A stretch of 64,000 nucleotides of DNA. It comes from BQWY01 sp046351095 (lineage in GTDB: Bacteria > Nitrospirota > Nitrospiria > Nitrospirales > Nitrospiraceae). The stretch covers positions 2,852,001 to 2,916,000 of the forward strand of contig JAXLZC010000001.1 of NCBI GenBank assembly GCA_046351095.1. Reading direction: 5' to 3'. Position 1 is the first letter of the stretch, and every line of letters begins with the position of its first letter. The notes below the pieces were generated by a model. The model made no database searches. It was not told where the DNA came from and saw only the letters and a program-made list of their open reading frames with translations. The position numbers were made by a program, and so were the translations under genes. Positions 43,664-52,333 of the stretch are shown piece after piece.

Positions 43664-45070
43664 TTAGGTAAAATTAGGCACCGGACGATGGCCGAGAATC
43701 ATGTCTTCCACTTCACGGGCGGTGTCGGCGGCCAGCTTCGCGGCGTCGGCGCGTTCGGCGGCGATCTTCGCGCGGGCGGCGGTCACGTCGGCGACGAGTT
43801 GCTTTTGGATCGGGAGCGGAGGGAGAGGAAAGCGCAGGCTCAGCAGCGATGGCTTGGTGATGTTCTTCATTGTCGGAGAGGAACCGGTAGCGAGACTCTC
43901 GATTTGCTGCCGCACGGATGGGAGCTTCATCATCTCAGCTAGAAACTCTGGCAGTATCTTCGGCTGGTTGAGTGGCACGACGCGGAAAATCTTGTCGCAG
44001 AGGAGGAGTCTGGGGCGAGTTGAGGCCACGTAGGCACACGCTCCGACGAGCCGCGTGATGTTTGCGCGGCTAATCAGAATATCCCCAGCTTTGATCTCCA
44101 GAGCGGTGTCCGGTTTCAGTTCGCGTGGCAGCGCCTTGTTTTCCGCCTCGTTGTATTGCCCAAACGAGACCGCCCCGAGCTTTAGCACACCCCACTCATC
44201 GCCTTCAGCTGGGCGAGGGTGGCATTTAGGACTCCAGCCATTGGCAAGGTCGGCTACCACCTCCCCGAGGGTTGTCACTGGATGCGTTTGTTCTTCGGCC
44301 CCAGCATTAGCTAGGGATTGGCGAAGGTAATCCAGGGACCAACGCTGAAGCTGCGCCCACGAAGCGGCGAACGCCTTGCGAGTGATGGGCACTGTGGTTT
44401 CCCCTAAGCCAAGAGCTTTTGAAAGCTCGCTTGTGACGCTTACCTCATGCTCATCCGCCGCCCGGAGCGCGGCGGCATTTCTCTTCTGCGTGGCCTGCCA
44501 GTGGCCCACGATGGCTTGCTGGGTGTCGAGCGGGGGCAGACGCAGCTTGAACTTTAGAAACTCGGATTCCTTGAAGCGATTGCGGCTCACGGCGGCGGAG
44601 CCTGCTGATGCCGCGTTGACCTGCTTGATTGTCGTAGGGATGGTGCAAAATAGATAAAGGAACCCGGGCAGTGCCTTTGATACATCGACCTGAAACTGTG
44701 GGAACTCGCCCGAAACAAATAGGCTCGCGTGCTCGGGCTGAACGACGGCGAAAGACTCCTTCCACGCAAACAGCCGGTTGTAAATGAGTGCGCCAGGTCT
44801 CAGCGGCGTGACATACTTGGCGCTCATGTCGCGACCGAACACCGTCTCGCGGTGGAACACGCCTTTGGCATACCACTTCACTCCCGCCATACCATATTCG
44901 GCATCGGGTTGGACGGTCACACGCTCTTCAATCTGACTAACAAGGTCGCCAATCGTGACTGGGCTCCACGAGGCGGCTTCATCGCCTTGTTCAATGGCAT
45001 TCCGTAGCGGTGTCCACCGCTCCAGTTCGCTGAAATAAATAATATGTGCCCGACCCATCTGATGACTCAT
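43664..45070 (-). CDS. hsdS: Type I restriction specificity subunit HsdS
   Basis: 468 residues with two target-recognition domains, each ending in a helical spacer: LKFKLRLPPLDTQQAIVGHW after the first, LSLRFPLPPLPIQKQLVADVTAARAKI after the second. Each half would read one half-site of a bipartite DNA sequence. It overlaps the methylase gene upstream by four bases (ATGA). A second start at 45058 (MGRAHII) is possible. Partners are the nuclease-methylase fusion and the DGNHR/TIR-like gene. Confidence 0.9.
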   Translation of the reverse strand: MSHQMGRAHIIYFSELERWTPLRNAIEQGDEAASWSPVTIGDLVSQIEERVTVQPDAEYGMAGVKWYAKGVFHRETVFGRDMSAKYVTPLRPGALIYNRLFAWKESFAVVQPEHASLFVSGEFPQFQVDVSKALPGFLYLFCTIPTTIKQVNAASAGSAAVSRNRFKESEFLKFKLRLPPLDTQQAIVGHWQATQKRNAAALRAADEHEVSVTSELSKALGLGETTVPITRKAFAASWAQLQRWSLDYLRQSLANAGAEEQTHPVTTLGEVVADLANGWSPKCHPRPAEGDEWGVLKLGAVSFGQYNEAENKALPRELKPDTALEIKAGDILISRANITRLVGACAYVASTRPRLLLCDKIFRVVPLNQPKILPEFLAEMMKLPSVRQQIESLATGSSPTMKNITKPSLLSLRFPLPPLPIQKQLVADVTAARAKIAAERADAAKLAADTAREVEDMILGHRPVPNFT

Positions 45071-47373
45071 GCTGCCGGGCCTTTAACGAGAAAAGGCGTC
45101 GGGTCTTTGCGGAAATCCTGATACAGCTCCAGGCAGCTCTTTCCCAGCCCTGCGGGCATGCGGTCGTTGGGGTACAGCTCGTTGAGGTCCGGCTCGCCGG
45201 TGGCGGAGATGCCCACCTTTTCCGCCTCGTAGAGGAAGACGGGGTAGTCGAAGTGCTGCTTGAGCAGGGCGCGCGCTTCGGTGGCGATGGTGTCCTCCAT
45301 TTGCTTGGCGTAGGCGGCGAGTTCCTTGCGCAGTTCGGCGAGCGTGGCGCGGTCATTGGCCTCCTTCGCCTCCTCCATCGCGGCTTCGAGGCGGGCGTGT
45401 TCTCTGTCGATGGCGGGCTTGTGTTTCTTCCGGGTCTCGTGCAGCGCCTTGCTACGCACAGCCTCGAAGCGCTGCTGCTCCTCCTCCGTGAACTTGTCCA
45501 CAAAGAGAATGCTGCACTTCACACTGGCTCCGCTGCTGATGAAGGTATCCTGCGAGAGGCTGACGACGGCGCGGAGGAAGGCGCGGTCCTCCGTGAACTC
45601 GCGCACGTATTGCAGCGAGGGATTGTTGAAAATGCCTTCGGGTAGGACGATGCCCATGCGGCCACCGGGCGCGAGGAGATCGAGGCAGCGTTCGATAAAG
45701 ACCAACTCCGTCTTCATGCTGATGCTCTGGAGGCGCTTCTCATCCCGGCGCTTTTGCTCCTCGGTGGTAGTGTCGTTGGGCTCGTCCTGTCTCCCGCGCA
45801 GCGGCAGCTTGAAGAGGCTGAGGATGGGTCGCCCCTCATTGGCGGAAACGCGGGCGACAGCGTCGTCGTAGTCGTCGCCGTGCTCGTTGCGGTAGCGGCT
45901 GCGCGCTTCCGGCGGCACCTTGTAGTCACTGGCGAGGATGACGTTGTCGCCGGTGACGGTCGCACCGAAGGGGGGATTGGTGGCGATGACTTGGAAGCGG
46001 CCCTCAAAGATGCCGTTCACGTTGAGCAAGCCGTTGTGATGATGCACGCCGCCGTGGCCGTCGCCGTGCATGATCATGTTCATCTTGCTCGTGCGGGCCA
46101 TGCGGTCGTTCGCATCGGTGCCGTAGATGCAGAGATTGGAGAGCTGCCAGATGCGGGAGCGCATCTTGTCTTTCACGAAGGCGTCGGGGTCGGGATAGGG
46201 GTCGAGCTGTTCCTGGAGCTTCTTATATTCGTCGCGCTTGGCCTTAGCCCGGTCCGCTTCGCTGAGACCCTTCTTCTTGTCGATCGTCTCGCAGAAGGCC
46301 TTGTATTTGGCATCCACGTCGGCGGCAATGGCCTCGCGGATGATCTCGAAGCAGCGGATGAGGAAGCCGCCGGAGCCGCTGGCGGGGTCGCAGATGCGCT
46401 CGCCCTCTTTGGGATCGAGCATCCGCACGATGAACTCGACGATCGGCCGCGGGGTGAAGAACTGGCCGATTTCTCCCCGGAATGTGCCGCCGAGGAAACG
46501 CTCGAACGCGATGCCCTTCACGTCCTCGCTGGTCTCGGAGAGGTTGTAGCTCTCCAGCTTCTTGACAATAGCTTCGACGGTGGCGGCACGGAGGTTGATG
46601 CGCTCATCCGTTTCGAAAATCTTATCGGCGCGGTAGGCCTCCTTGGTTTCGTCGAAGAGCGACTGAATGGGGCTTTTGCCGATCTGGCTGGCGAGGAAAT
46701 CCACGGTGAAGAGGTTTTTCCGTTCGCGCTTCTCCTTCAGGCGGCGTTCGACCCAGACCTTAATGAAAAGAATCTTGGCAATCTCGTCAAAGGCGGCGGC
46801 GGGGTCGAGGTGCTCGTTGTTGCGGATGACGTTGTGGCACTGGTGCAGGAGGTCGGCGAACTCTTTTCCCTCAAACGGCTTCAAGTGGGTGAGCAGCGCT
46901 TCGATCTCCTTGTCACTGTCGCTGGCATGGGGGATGTCCTTCACCTCGCTGTAGTTCGGGGCACGCTTTTCCAGATCGACCTTGAAGAACTTCGTGCTGC
47001 GGCGGTTGTGGGCCACGAAGAACTTTGCCCGCTCGTTGTTCGCGTAGTTCGCGCCCTGCTGGTAGGTCTTCTGGTCGATGGCGACGTTGTCGGCCTTACA
47101 CTCAACGACGATGAGCGCCGTCTTGCCCGCCTTCCGCTCCTCCACCGTGCGCCAGATCACGAAATCGGCGCGAGCGTTCTTGTTGCCGCGCTCGCCGGGC
47201 AGCGATTCTTCCTCGGCGATCTGCTCCAGCGTGTACCCATATTGGTTCACGAGCAGGCAGAGGTATTCCTGACGGACGAGTTCCTCAGGCGTCTCGATGA
47301 GCCACTTGACGCGGACATGGCTCCAAATATGGCCTTTGCTCTTGTTTTGGCGGACTTCTAGTTGGTCAAGCAT
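45067..47373 (-). CDS. Restriction/modification fusion: HSDR-type nuclease domain plus N6-adenine methylase
   Basis: 768 residues. Residues ~1-130 hold a PD-(D/E)XK pattern: D70 in ARADFVIW, E91 and K93 in LIVVECKAD, as in the HSDR N-terminal nuclease domain. The methylase part has motif I DPASGSGGF (329-337), GQFFTPRPIVEF before it, and the catalytic NPPFG at 466-470. No DEAD/helicase motif is seen, so cleavage would not need ATP translocation of the HsdR kind. The C-terminal ~200 residues are charged helices and a domain beginning LLKQHFDYPVFLYEAEK. The start overlaps the end of the truncated hsdR. Confidence 0.86.
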   Translation of the reverse strand: MLDQLEVRQNKSKGHIWSHVRVKWLIETPEELVRQEYLCLLVNQYGYTLEQIAEEESLPGERGNKNARADFVIWRTVEERKAGKTALIVVECKADNVAIDQKTYQQGANYANNERAKFFVAHNRRSTKFFKVDLEKRAPNYSEVKDIPHASDSDKEIEALLTHLKPFEGKEFADLLHQCHNVIRNNEHLDPAAAFDEIAKILFIKVWVERRLKEKRERKNLFTVDFLASQIGKSPIQSLFDETKEAYRADKIFETDERINLRAATVEAIVKKLESYNLSETSEDVKGIAFERFLGGTFRGEIGQFFTPRPIVEFIVRMLDPKEGERICDPASGSGGFLIRCFEIIREAIAADVDAKYKAFCETIDKKKGLSEADRAKAKRDEYKKLQEQLDPYPDPDAFVKDKMRSRIWQLSNLCIYGTDANDRMARTSKMNMIMHGDGHGGVHHHNGLLNVNGIFEGRFQVIATNPPFGATVTGDNVILASDYKVPPEARSRYRNEHGDDYDDAVARVSANEGRPILSLFKLPLRGRQDEPNDTTTEEQKRRDEKRLQSISMKTELVFIERCLDLLAPGGRMGIVLPEGIFNNPSLQYVREFTEDRAFLRAVVSLSQDTFISSGASVKCSILFVDKFTEEEQQRFEAVRSKALHETRKKHKPAIDREHARLEAAMEEAKEANDRATLAELRKELAAYAKQMEDTIATEARALLKQHFDYPVFLYEAEKVGISATGEPDLNELYPNDRMPAGLGKSCLELYQDFRKDPTPFLVKGPAA

Positions 47374-48419
47374 GGCTTCCAGTAGTTGAAAGGGTTATGG
47401 GCGCTTGCAAGCCGGACTGTGAATTCCTCGCGGGTCTGGCGGTCGAGGTCCTTGCGGTCCACGACGAACAGGCACTTGTGGATGTGGTCGTTGAGCTTGA
47501 GCAAGGTGGCGGCCTTGAAGGAGGTGAGCGTCTTGCCGCTGCCGGTGGTGTGCCAGATGTAGCCGTTTCCCGCGTCGTCCTTGATACATGTCACGATCTG
47601 CTGTACGGCATAGACCTGGTAGGGCCGCATGATCATGAGCTTCTGTTCGCTCTGGATGAGCACCATGTAGCGGCTGAGGGTCTTGCCGAGGTCGCACTTC
47701 TGGAGGAAGTGGGCTGCGAAGTCGTCGAGATGGGAAATCTTCTTGTTCGCCTCGTCGGCGAACTCATAGACGGGTAGGAAACCTTCGTCGGCGTTGAAGG
47801 TAAAGTGGCGGGTGTTGTTGTTGGCGAAGTAATAGGTGCGGTCGCGGTTACTGACGATGAAGAGCTGGAGGAAGCACAGCAGCGTCTTGGTGTAGCCGTT
47901 GCCGGGGTCGTTCTTGTAGTCGACGATCTGCTCCATGGCCCGGCGCGGGCTGATGCCGAGGGTCTTCAGCTCGATCTGCACGCAGGGCACGCCGTTGATG
48001 AGCAGGAGGACATCGTAACGGTGGTGGCTGTTGTCCGTGTTGATGCGGAGCTGGTTGATGACCTCGAAGTGGTTTTTGCACCAGTCCTTGAGGTTGACCA
48101 GGGTGTAGTTCAGCGGCGTGCCGTCGTCGCGAGTGAACGCGTTGATCTCCCGCAGGGTCTTGGCGGCGGTGAAGACGTCGGCGGTGACGAGTTCGTCGAG
48201 GAGTCGGGCGAATTCGGCGTCTGTCAGGCGGGCGCGGTTCAGGGCCTCGAATTTTTCACGGAAGTTCTTTTCCAGCGAGGCTCGGTCGGTGATGTCTGCG
48301 CGGTAGTCATATTTCAGACCCTGCAGCGTGCCGATGAGGCCGTATTCGATCGTGTCTTCGCGGACGACGGAGGACGATGCGTCGGCGGGCGGGTCGTTGT
48401 TGTAAGAGGCCCTATTCAT
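47358..48419 (-). pseudogene. hsdR 5' fragment (truncated type I restriction subunit)
   Basis: 353 residues against about 1000 in the family. It keeps the nuclease domain (YDVLLLINGVPCVQIELKTL), the Walker A segment HTTGSGKTLTSFKAATLLKL and FVVDRKDLDRQTREEF, then departs into ASAHNPFNYWKPCLTN and stops. DEAD box, motif VI and the C-terminal helix domain are gone. The truncated frame ends over the start of the fusion methylase, so it may still serve as a leader for it. An intact nuclease domain without translocase is not expected to restrict. Confidence 0.85.
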
Positions 48420-48430
48420 CGCGTCGCCTC

Positions 48431-48571
48431 TTCACGTGAAGCGTATTTTGGCCACTCGCAGGAAGATTCGGTCGAGGATGAGGCCGGAGTTGGTGCGGAA
48501 CCGGTCGGCGGCGTCCCATAGGCGTTTTTCAAACGAGGCGGCGGCGTCTTTTGGGGTGGGGGCGATCCAGC
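48431..48571 (-). pseudogene. hsdM N-terminal fragment
   Basis: Reads RWIAPTPKDAAASFEKRLWD, then RFRTNSGLILDRIFLRVAKI and RFT before a stop, on the minus strand, ending 12 bases before the hsdR fragment's ATG. The pattern FEKRLWDAADRFRTNSG...LIFLRFAEVRF is the N-terminus of a type I HsdM; a short piece is deleted between NSG and LILDRI. It may be the missing 5' end of the hsdM whose 3' end lies at 41539-42061. Confidence 0.72.
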
Positions 48572-48726
48572 GCACGTCGTTTTCTACTTGGTGGCATGTC
48601 GGGCTAACACATGTTTTGACCGATCCGCATATGAGCGGGAGCGACCAATGTCCGTCTGTACACCATGCCCTTCTTGCTCGCGAACGATACTCCAGAACCG
48701 TTGCCGGTTCAATGAAGTGCGGCTGC

Positions 48727-48870
48727 GGAATCTTCTATGATGGGTTCTTGCTGCGGGACGCGACGGCCATCGAGCCGCTGGAGTTGTGCGGTGTCTCCTT
48801 CCAGATGGCTGGAGGGACGGAGCTCTATCTGATCGTCGGGGCCATGGCGGGCGGTCGAGCAACACCCTAG
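48727..48870 (+). pseudogene. Fragment of a MoaD-like gene
   Basis: The last residues read GTELYLIVGAMAGGRATP, against GTEPYLIVGAMAGG at the end of the intact gene at 62257-62574; the preceding ~35 residues are only weakly similar. No start codon or ribosome site in frame. It is a decayed copy of that family, placed between the restriction remnants and the monooxygenase gene. Confidence 0.55.
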
Positions 48871-49166
48871 GTGATGGTGCGGTAGCGGCGAATATCCGGC
48901 GCCGCGGCCAGTCGTCCATTCAACTTGCTGAGCGCGGCCAACACGTGGGCGGACAAACAATGCGCTTCCTCGCTGCCCTCGTCCGTCCATTCCTCGACGG
49001 TCGTAAACTCCGCGGGGTTTGTGGTGTGCTGACAGAGGCGATAGCTGAGGCAGCCGGATTCCTGCCGCGTCGCCAAGACGACGTCGGTTAAGACGGTGCG
49101 GACGTAGGCGACGTGATCCGGTTTGGCGACGACGTGGGCGAGCGCGGTGATACGAGGCGTAGACAT
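48867..49166 (-). CDS. Antibiotic biosynthesis monooxygenase (ABM)-type dimeric ferredoxin-fold protein
   Basis: 99 residues. Fold marks ITALAHVVAKPDHVAYVRTVLTDVVLATRQESGCLSYRL and EFTTVEEWTDEGSEEAHCLS are those of small ABM/quinol monooxygenases. AAGGAATACCCCG before the ATG. Likely handles quinones or other reactive organics without cofactor; substrate not known. It fits the stress-enzyme neighbourhood that follows. Confidence 0.85.
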   Translation of the reverse strand: MSTPRITALAHVVAKPDHVAYVRTVLTDVVLATRQESGCLSYRLCQHTTNPAEFTTVEEWTDEGSEEAHCLSAHVLAALSKLNGRLAAAPDIRRYRTIT

Positions 49167-49262
49167 CGGGGTATTCCTTTCTCTCTGCTCTCTACGCGGA
49201 TTTTCAGCCGACGGATTTCTTCAGGACCTGCTGTGATGTGTGGGCTTGCGGGAGGAAGGTGG

Positions 49263-49298
49263 CCCCGCGCATCTGGAGAGGATCCACGATGCGCGGGG
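49263..49298. terminator. GC-rich hairpin downstream of the 49.4 kb lipoprotein
   Basis: CCCCGCGCATC (49263-49273) pairs perfectly with GATGCGCGGGG (49288-49298), loop of 14 bases, about 130 bases after the stop of the minus-strand gene at 49428-50327. No T run. Possibly a terminator of the weak type. Confidence 0.4.
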
Positions 49299-49427
49299 TC
49301 TGTCATCGGACTGGCATATGAGGCACGGCTCAGATGGGCAAGGAGTCGTCGACGCAGCATCCTGTCATATGAGGGACGGGTAGCGCGCCGCCCTGACGAT
49401 TCCCATCTATGCTCTGACTTCTGCTCA

Positions 49428-50327
49428 CTACGGGAGCAGCTGCGGTTCGCCGTACAAGAAGTCGTCCATCATGACGATGTCATGGGTGCCGTCGTCGTTC
49501 GGTCCCGGCGCGGCGTCGCCGCTGGTGATCCGGACTTTGGCGATGCGCGCATCCTCGAAGACGATCCCCAGAAAGGACACACTGGCGTTGCCCGGCGAGG
49601 CCGGCACCGCCCCGGTGAAGATGAGTTCACCGTTCTTGTTGAAGCATTCGATCAGCGTGCTGGCTTTCCGATTGCCGTTCACGTTGCCCGGCCCACTGCC
49701 GTCAGGCAGGTCGACGTCCGTGAACACCGCGCCGAATCCTTTTGTGGCGGCCGGTTTGTTGTCGCCCCCTGGAATAAAAAACGTCATGTCGGTGACGGTG
49801 CTGTCGATCGGAGTGAAGAGGCGTTGCGGACTGAACGCTTGGAAGATGGTTTGGTAGGTCGGGCTCCGAAAGGTGTCCGCCAATCCCGTGACCGTCGCTT
49901 GCACGAATCCCGTTCCTGGTGTGATGAACAACGCTCCGCGATTCGCCTGGAATCCCGTGAACTGTGCGGGCGTTGTGGCGGTGAGCGTGGAGCCGCCGCC
50001 GTCCCAGTTGATTTCGCGTCGCCCGTCGGCGATCGGTCCCGGCGTATTGGCGTTATTGGCCCCGCCGAGTGCTGCTCGGTATTGGTCGACCGTGTTTTGG
50101 ATGGCGGCGTTGGAAGGCCCGGCAGCTTGGAAGACGGTCGGCGCGACGAACGGCGTCCCGGCATTTTGTGCCAGCGCTTGGTTGGTCGACTCGTCGCCGC
50201 CTCCACATCCTGTCGCCATCAATCCGATGCCGGCCAGCATCATCCACCGGCTCAGCATTCGGCGCACGCCTCCTGCGCTCGTCACATTGATTGCTGTCTG
50301 AGCGAAAGCTGTCATCTGGCGGTTCAT
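49428..50327 (-). CDS. Exported lipoprotein-like protein of unknown function
   Basis: 299 residues. A long N-region and hydrophobic segment end in GLMATGC, a lipobox-like site, then GGGDESTNQALAQNAGTPFV. The mature part is beta-rich with repeated Thr/Gly/Pro strands and ends with FLGIVFEDARIAKVRITSGD, then DDGTHDIVMMDDFLYGEPQ, a pattern seen in PEP-CTERM-like or DUF-type surface proteins with jelly-roll folds. No enzyme motif. AAGGAGGTCTAC before 50327 supports this start over an upstream one. Confidence 0.72.
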   Translation of the reverse strand: MNRQMTAFAQTAINVTSAGGVRRMLSRWMMLAGIGLMATGCGGGDESTNQALAQNAGTPFVAPTVFQAAGPSNAAIQNTVDQYRAALGGANNANTPGPIADGRREINWDGGGSTLTATTPAQFTGFQANRGALFITPGTGFVQATVTGLADTFRSPTYQTIFQAFSPQRLFTPIDSTVTDMTFFIPGGDNKPAATKGFGAVFTDVDLPDGSGPGNVNGNRKASTLIECFNKNGELIFTGAVPASPGNASVSFLGIVFEDARIAKVRITSGDAAPGPNDDGTHDIVMMDDFLYGEPQLLP

Positions 50328-50616
50328 GTAGACCTCCTTGAGGGACTCAGCCCTCGGCCGCGGGTGGAGTGAACAGCTCCTGGGATCGTCGGTCCGGTCG
50401 TTCCCTCGCGTCATCGCTCACGGGTGGATGCCGGACGCTTCGTCGCGCGGCGCGCGCGGTGGCTAATTGCCGGTACGGCCACTGTATCGCAATCAAGATC
50501 CGGCGTATTACCCGAGCGGCCGGTTCTCTTGACAGCGAAGACGCGCGAATGCACTATTCTTGATCGAAAGGCTGGCGGCCTTTGCCGAAACGCCGAATCT
50601 TCGGGAGGTGCGCGCG

Positions 50617-51678
50617 ATGGAAACGCTCTCCGAAGTGTTAAAGACCATCACGCTGAATGGGGCATTTTTTTACAATGCCGAGTTTTCCTCCCCCTGGTGT
50701 GCGCATTCGGTCGATGCCGGTACGGTAACCTCGTATCTCGCTCCACCCCACCAGCATATAATCATCTTTCATCTGTTGACCGAAGGTCGGTGCTATGCGC
50801 GTGCGGATGGCGAGGAGCAGGCGATTCCGCTCTCCGCCGGGGACATTCTGGTCGTCCCCCGGGGGGACCCTCATATTTTGGGAAACGGCGCTGCCACGAC
50901 CCCGGTCGACCGTACCCGCGTCGTGGAGCAATTTCTGGCAGGGGGGCTGAGCTTGTCGCGAATGGGCGGCGGCGGCGAAATTACCAAGTTCGTCTGCGGC
51001 TATATGTCCTGTGACACGCAGCTCGGCGATGTGTTCCTCGGAGGGCTTCCGCGGATGCTGAAGGTCAGTATCCGTGACGGCGATTCCGGACGGTGGCTGG
51101 AGCAAGCCATCCGCCACTCGGTCGACACGGTCGAGGTGGCGCAACCGGGCGGTGCGGCGGTCCTCGCAAAATTGTCCGAGGCGTTGTTCGTAGAAACTCT
51201 CCGCCGCTATGTGGCGCAGTTGCCGTCGGAGCAAACGGGGTGGTTGGCGGGGACCCGCAATGCAGAGGTCGGCAAAGCGCTCGTGCTCATGCATCGTCGT
51301 CCGACACATGCCTGGACCATCGCCTCGCTGGGACGGGAGGTAGGGGTGTCGCGTTCCGTGTTGACCGAGCGGTTTCATCGCTATCTTGGCGAGACGCCGA
51401 TGGCGTACTTGACGCGATGGCGATTGCAGTTGGCGGCGCGGTCCCTGCAGTCCACCAATCAAAGTGCGGCCGAGATTGCAGGTACGGTGGGATACGAATC
51501 GGAAGCCGCCTTTAACCGGGCGTTCAAACGGCAATTTGGGATTCCGCCGGCCCGCTTCCGAAGTCGGTCAAGAACCGCTCACGTCACGTCGAGTGCCGGC
51601 CGCGAGACGACTCCCACGCATCATCCTCGCGACACTTCACGGTCGCCCTCGTCCCCACCGCAGAAGCGGTTGGGGTAG
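50617..51678 (+). CDS. AraC-family transcriptional regulator
   Basis: 353 residues. N-terminal cupin-type sensor (AraC-binding-2): HLLTEGRCYARADGEEQAIPLSAGDILVVPRGDPHILGN. C-terminal two HTH motifs: WTIASLGREVGVSRSVLTERF, and SAAEIAGTVGYESEAAFNRAFKRQFGIPPARFR. GGGAGG eight bases before 50617 fixes the start over the in-frame 50560. Such cupin-AraC regulators typically activate oxidoreductase or SDR genes and are often located next to them. A decayed piece of a relative lies at 58572-58655. Confidence 0.9.
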   Translation: METLSEVLKTITLNGAFFYNAEFSSPWCAHSVDAGTVTSYLAPPHQHIIIFHLLTEGRCYARADGEEQAIPLSAGDILVVPRGDPHILGNGAATTPVDRTRVVEQFLAGGLSLSRMGGGGEITKFVCGYMSCDTQLGDVFLGGLPRMLKVSIRDGDSGRWLEQAIRHSVDTVEVAQPGGAAVLAKLSEALFVETLRRYVAQLPSEQTGWLAGTRNAEVGKALVLMHRRPTHAWTIASLGREVGVSRSVLTERFHRYLGETPMAYLTRWRLQLAARSLQSTNQSAAEIAGTVGYESEAAFNRAFKRQFGIPPARFRSRSRTAHVTSSAGRETTPTHHPRDTSRSPSSPPQKRLG

Positions 51679-51786
51679 AGGGAGTTTGGCGCCGCGCAGC
51701 GCGTCCCGGGCTGAGGTCGGTGGACCGACCCTACGGGTGCGCGGTGGTGTCGTGTGCTCCGCCCGTGGGATAGGGGCGACGCTGTG

Positions 51787-52332
51787 ATGCGGCGTCGAAA
51801 TCCAGCCCCGCGTGAGCCTCTATTGGCCGGAGGCCATCGCCGGTCCATCGGAACTGCCGATCGCGTGGTTGCCGCCGTACTGGCCGATCCCGCTCGATTT
51901 TCGGAACTCGTCATGCTCATCTCCTCGTCCCATGCCGTGATGCGGATGCGTGCGGCAGACGCCATGGAAAAGGTCTCGGCGATCCATCCCACAGTCCTGC
52001 AGTCCCCCCGACGGCTGGTGCTCGACCGGCTCCTGGAGAGCGACGCGAAAGACATTTGCTGGCACGCGGCGCAAATGCTCCCACGTGTTCAATGGCCGGG
52101 GAGTGAACGGCCGCACGTCTATACACGGCTCGTGCAGGCGCTGGACGACCCGAGCCGCAGCGTGGCGGCCAACGCGCTGCAGGCTCTTGTGGACCTGATG
52201 CGGCAATGGCCGGAGCGGTGTGCGGATACCGCGCGAATCGTTCGGCGGTCTGTGCAGCAAGGAAGCTCCGCCTTGCGGGCGCGCGCCCGTAAGCTCGTGG
52301 CGGTATTGGATGCACCCGCTACAAAGGAGTGA
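51787..52332 (+). CDS. HEAT-like repeat protein
   Basis: 181 residues of paired helices: ARFSELVMLISSSHAVMRMRAADAMEKVSA, RRLVLDRLLESDAKDICWHAAQMLPR, LVQALDDPSRSVAANALQALVDLM and SSALRARARKLVAVLD. The pattern matches HEAT/armadillo scaffolds that bind proteins. Start at MRRRNPAPREP; an in-frame start at 51754 adds ten residues. Its stop overlaps the AAGGAG of the next gene, so the two are translationally linked; a role in controlling that sigma factor is an inference. Confidence 0.72.
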   Translation: MRRRNPAPREPLLAGGHRRSIGTADRVVAAVLADPARFSELVMLISSSHAVMRMRAADAMEKVSAIHPTVLQSPRRLVLDRLLESDAKDICWHAAQMLPRVQWPGSERPHVYTRLVQALDDPSRSVAANALQALVDLMRQWPERCADTARIVRRSVQQGSSALRARARKLVAVLDAPATKE

Positions 52333-52333
52333 G

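Noticed and set aside
45754..47361. Plus-strand reading frame of 535 codons
   Set aside because: Shadow of the nuclease-methylase fusion; its composition (Val/Leu/Glu/Asp rich) mirrors the opposite strand and has no motif.
41393..48600. Integrase, transposase or tRNA-type attachment site at the restriction locus
   Set aside because: None was found; the mosaic of hsd pieces is better explained by homologous or illegitimate recombination.
49113..50372. Plus-strand reading frame of 419 codons
   Set aside because: Opposite strand carries the lipoprotein and monooxygenase genes with good ribosome sites; the plus frame is their shadow.
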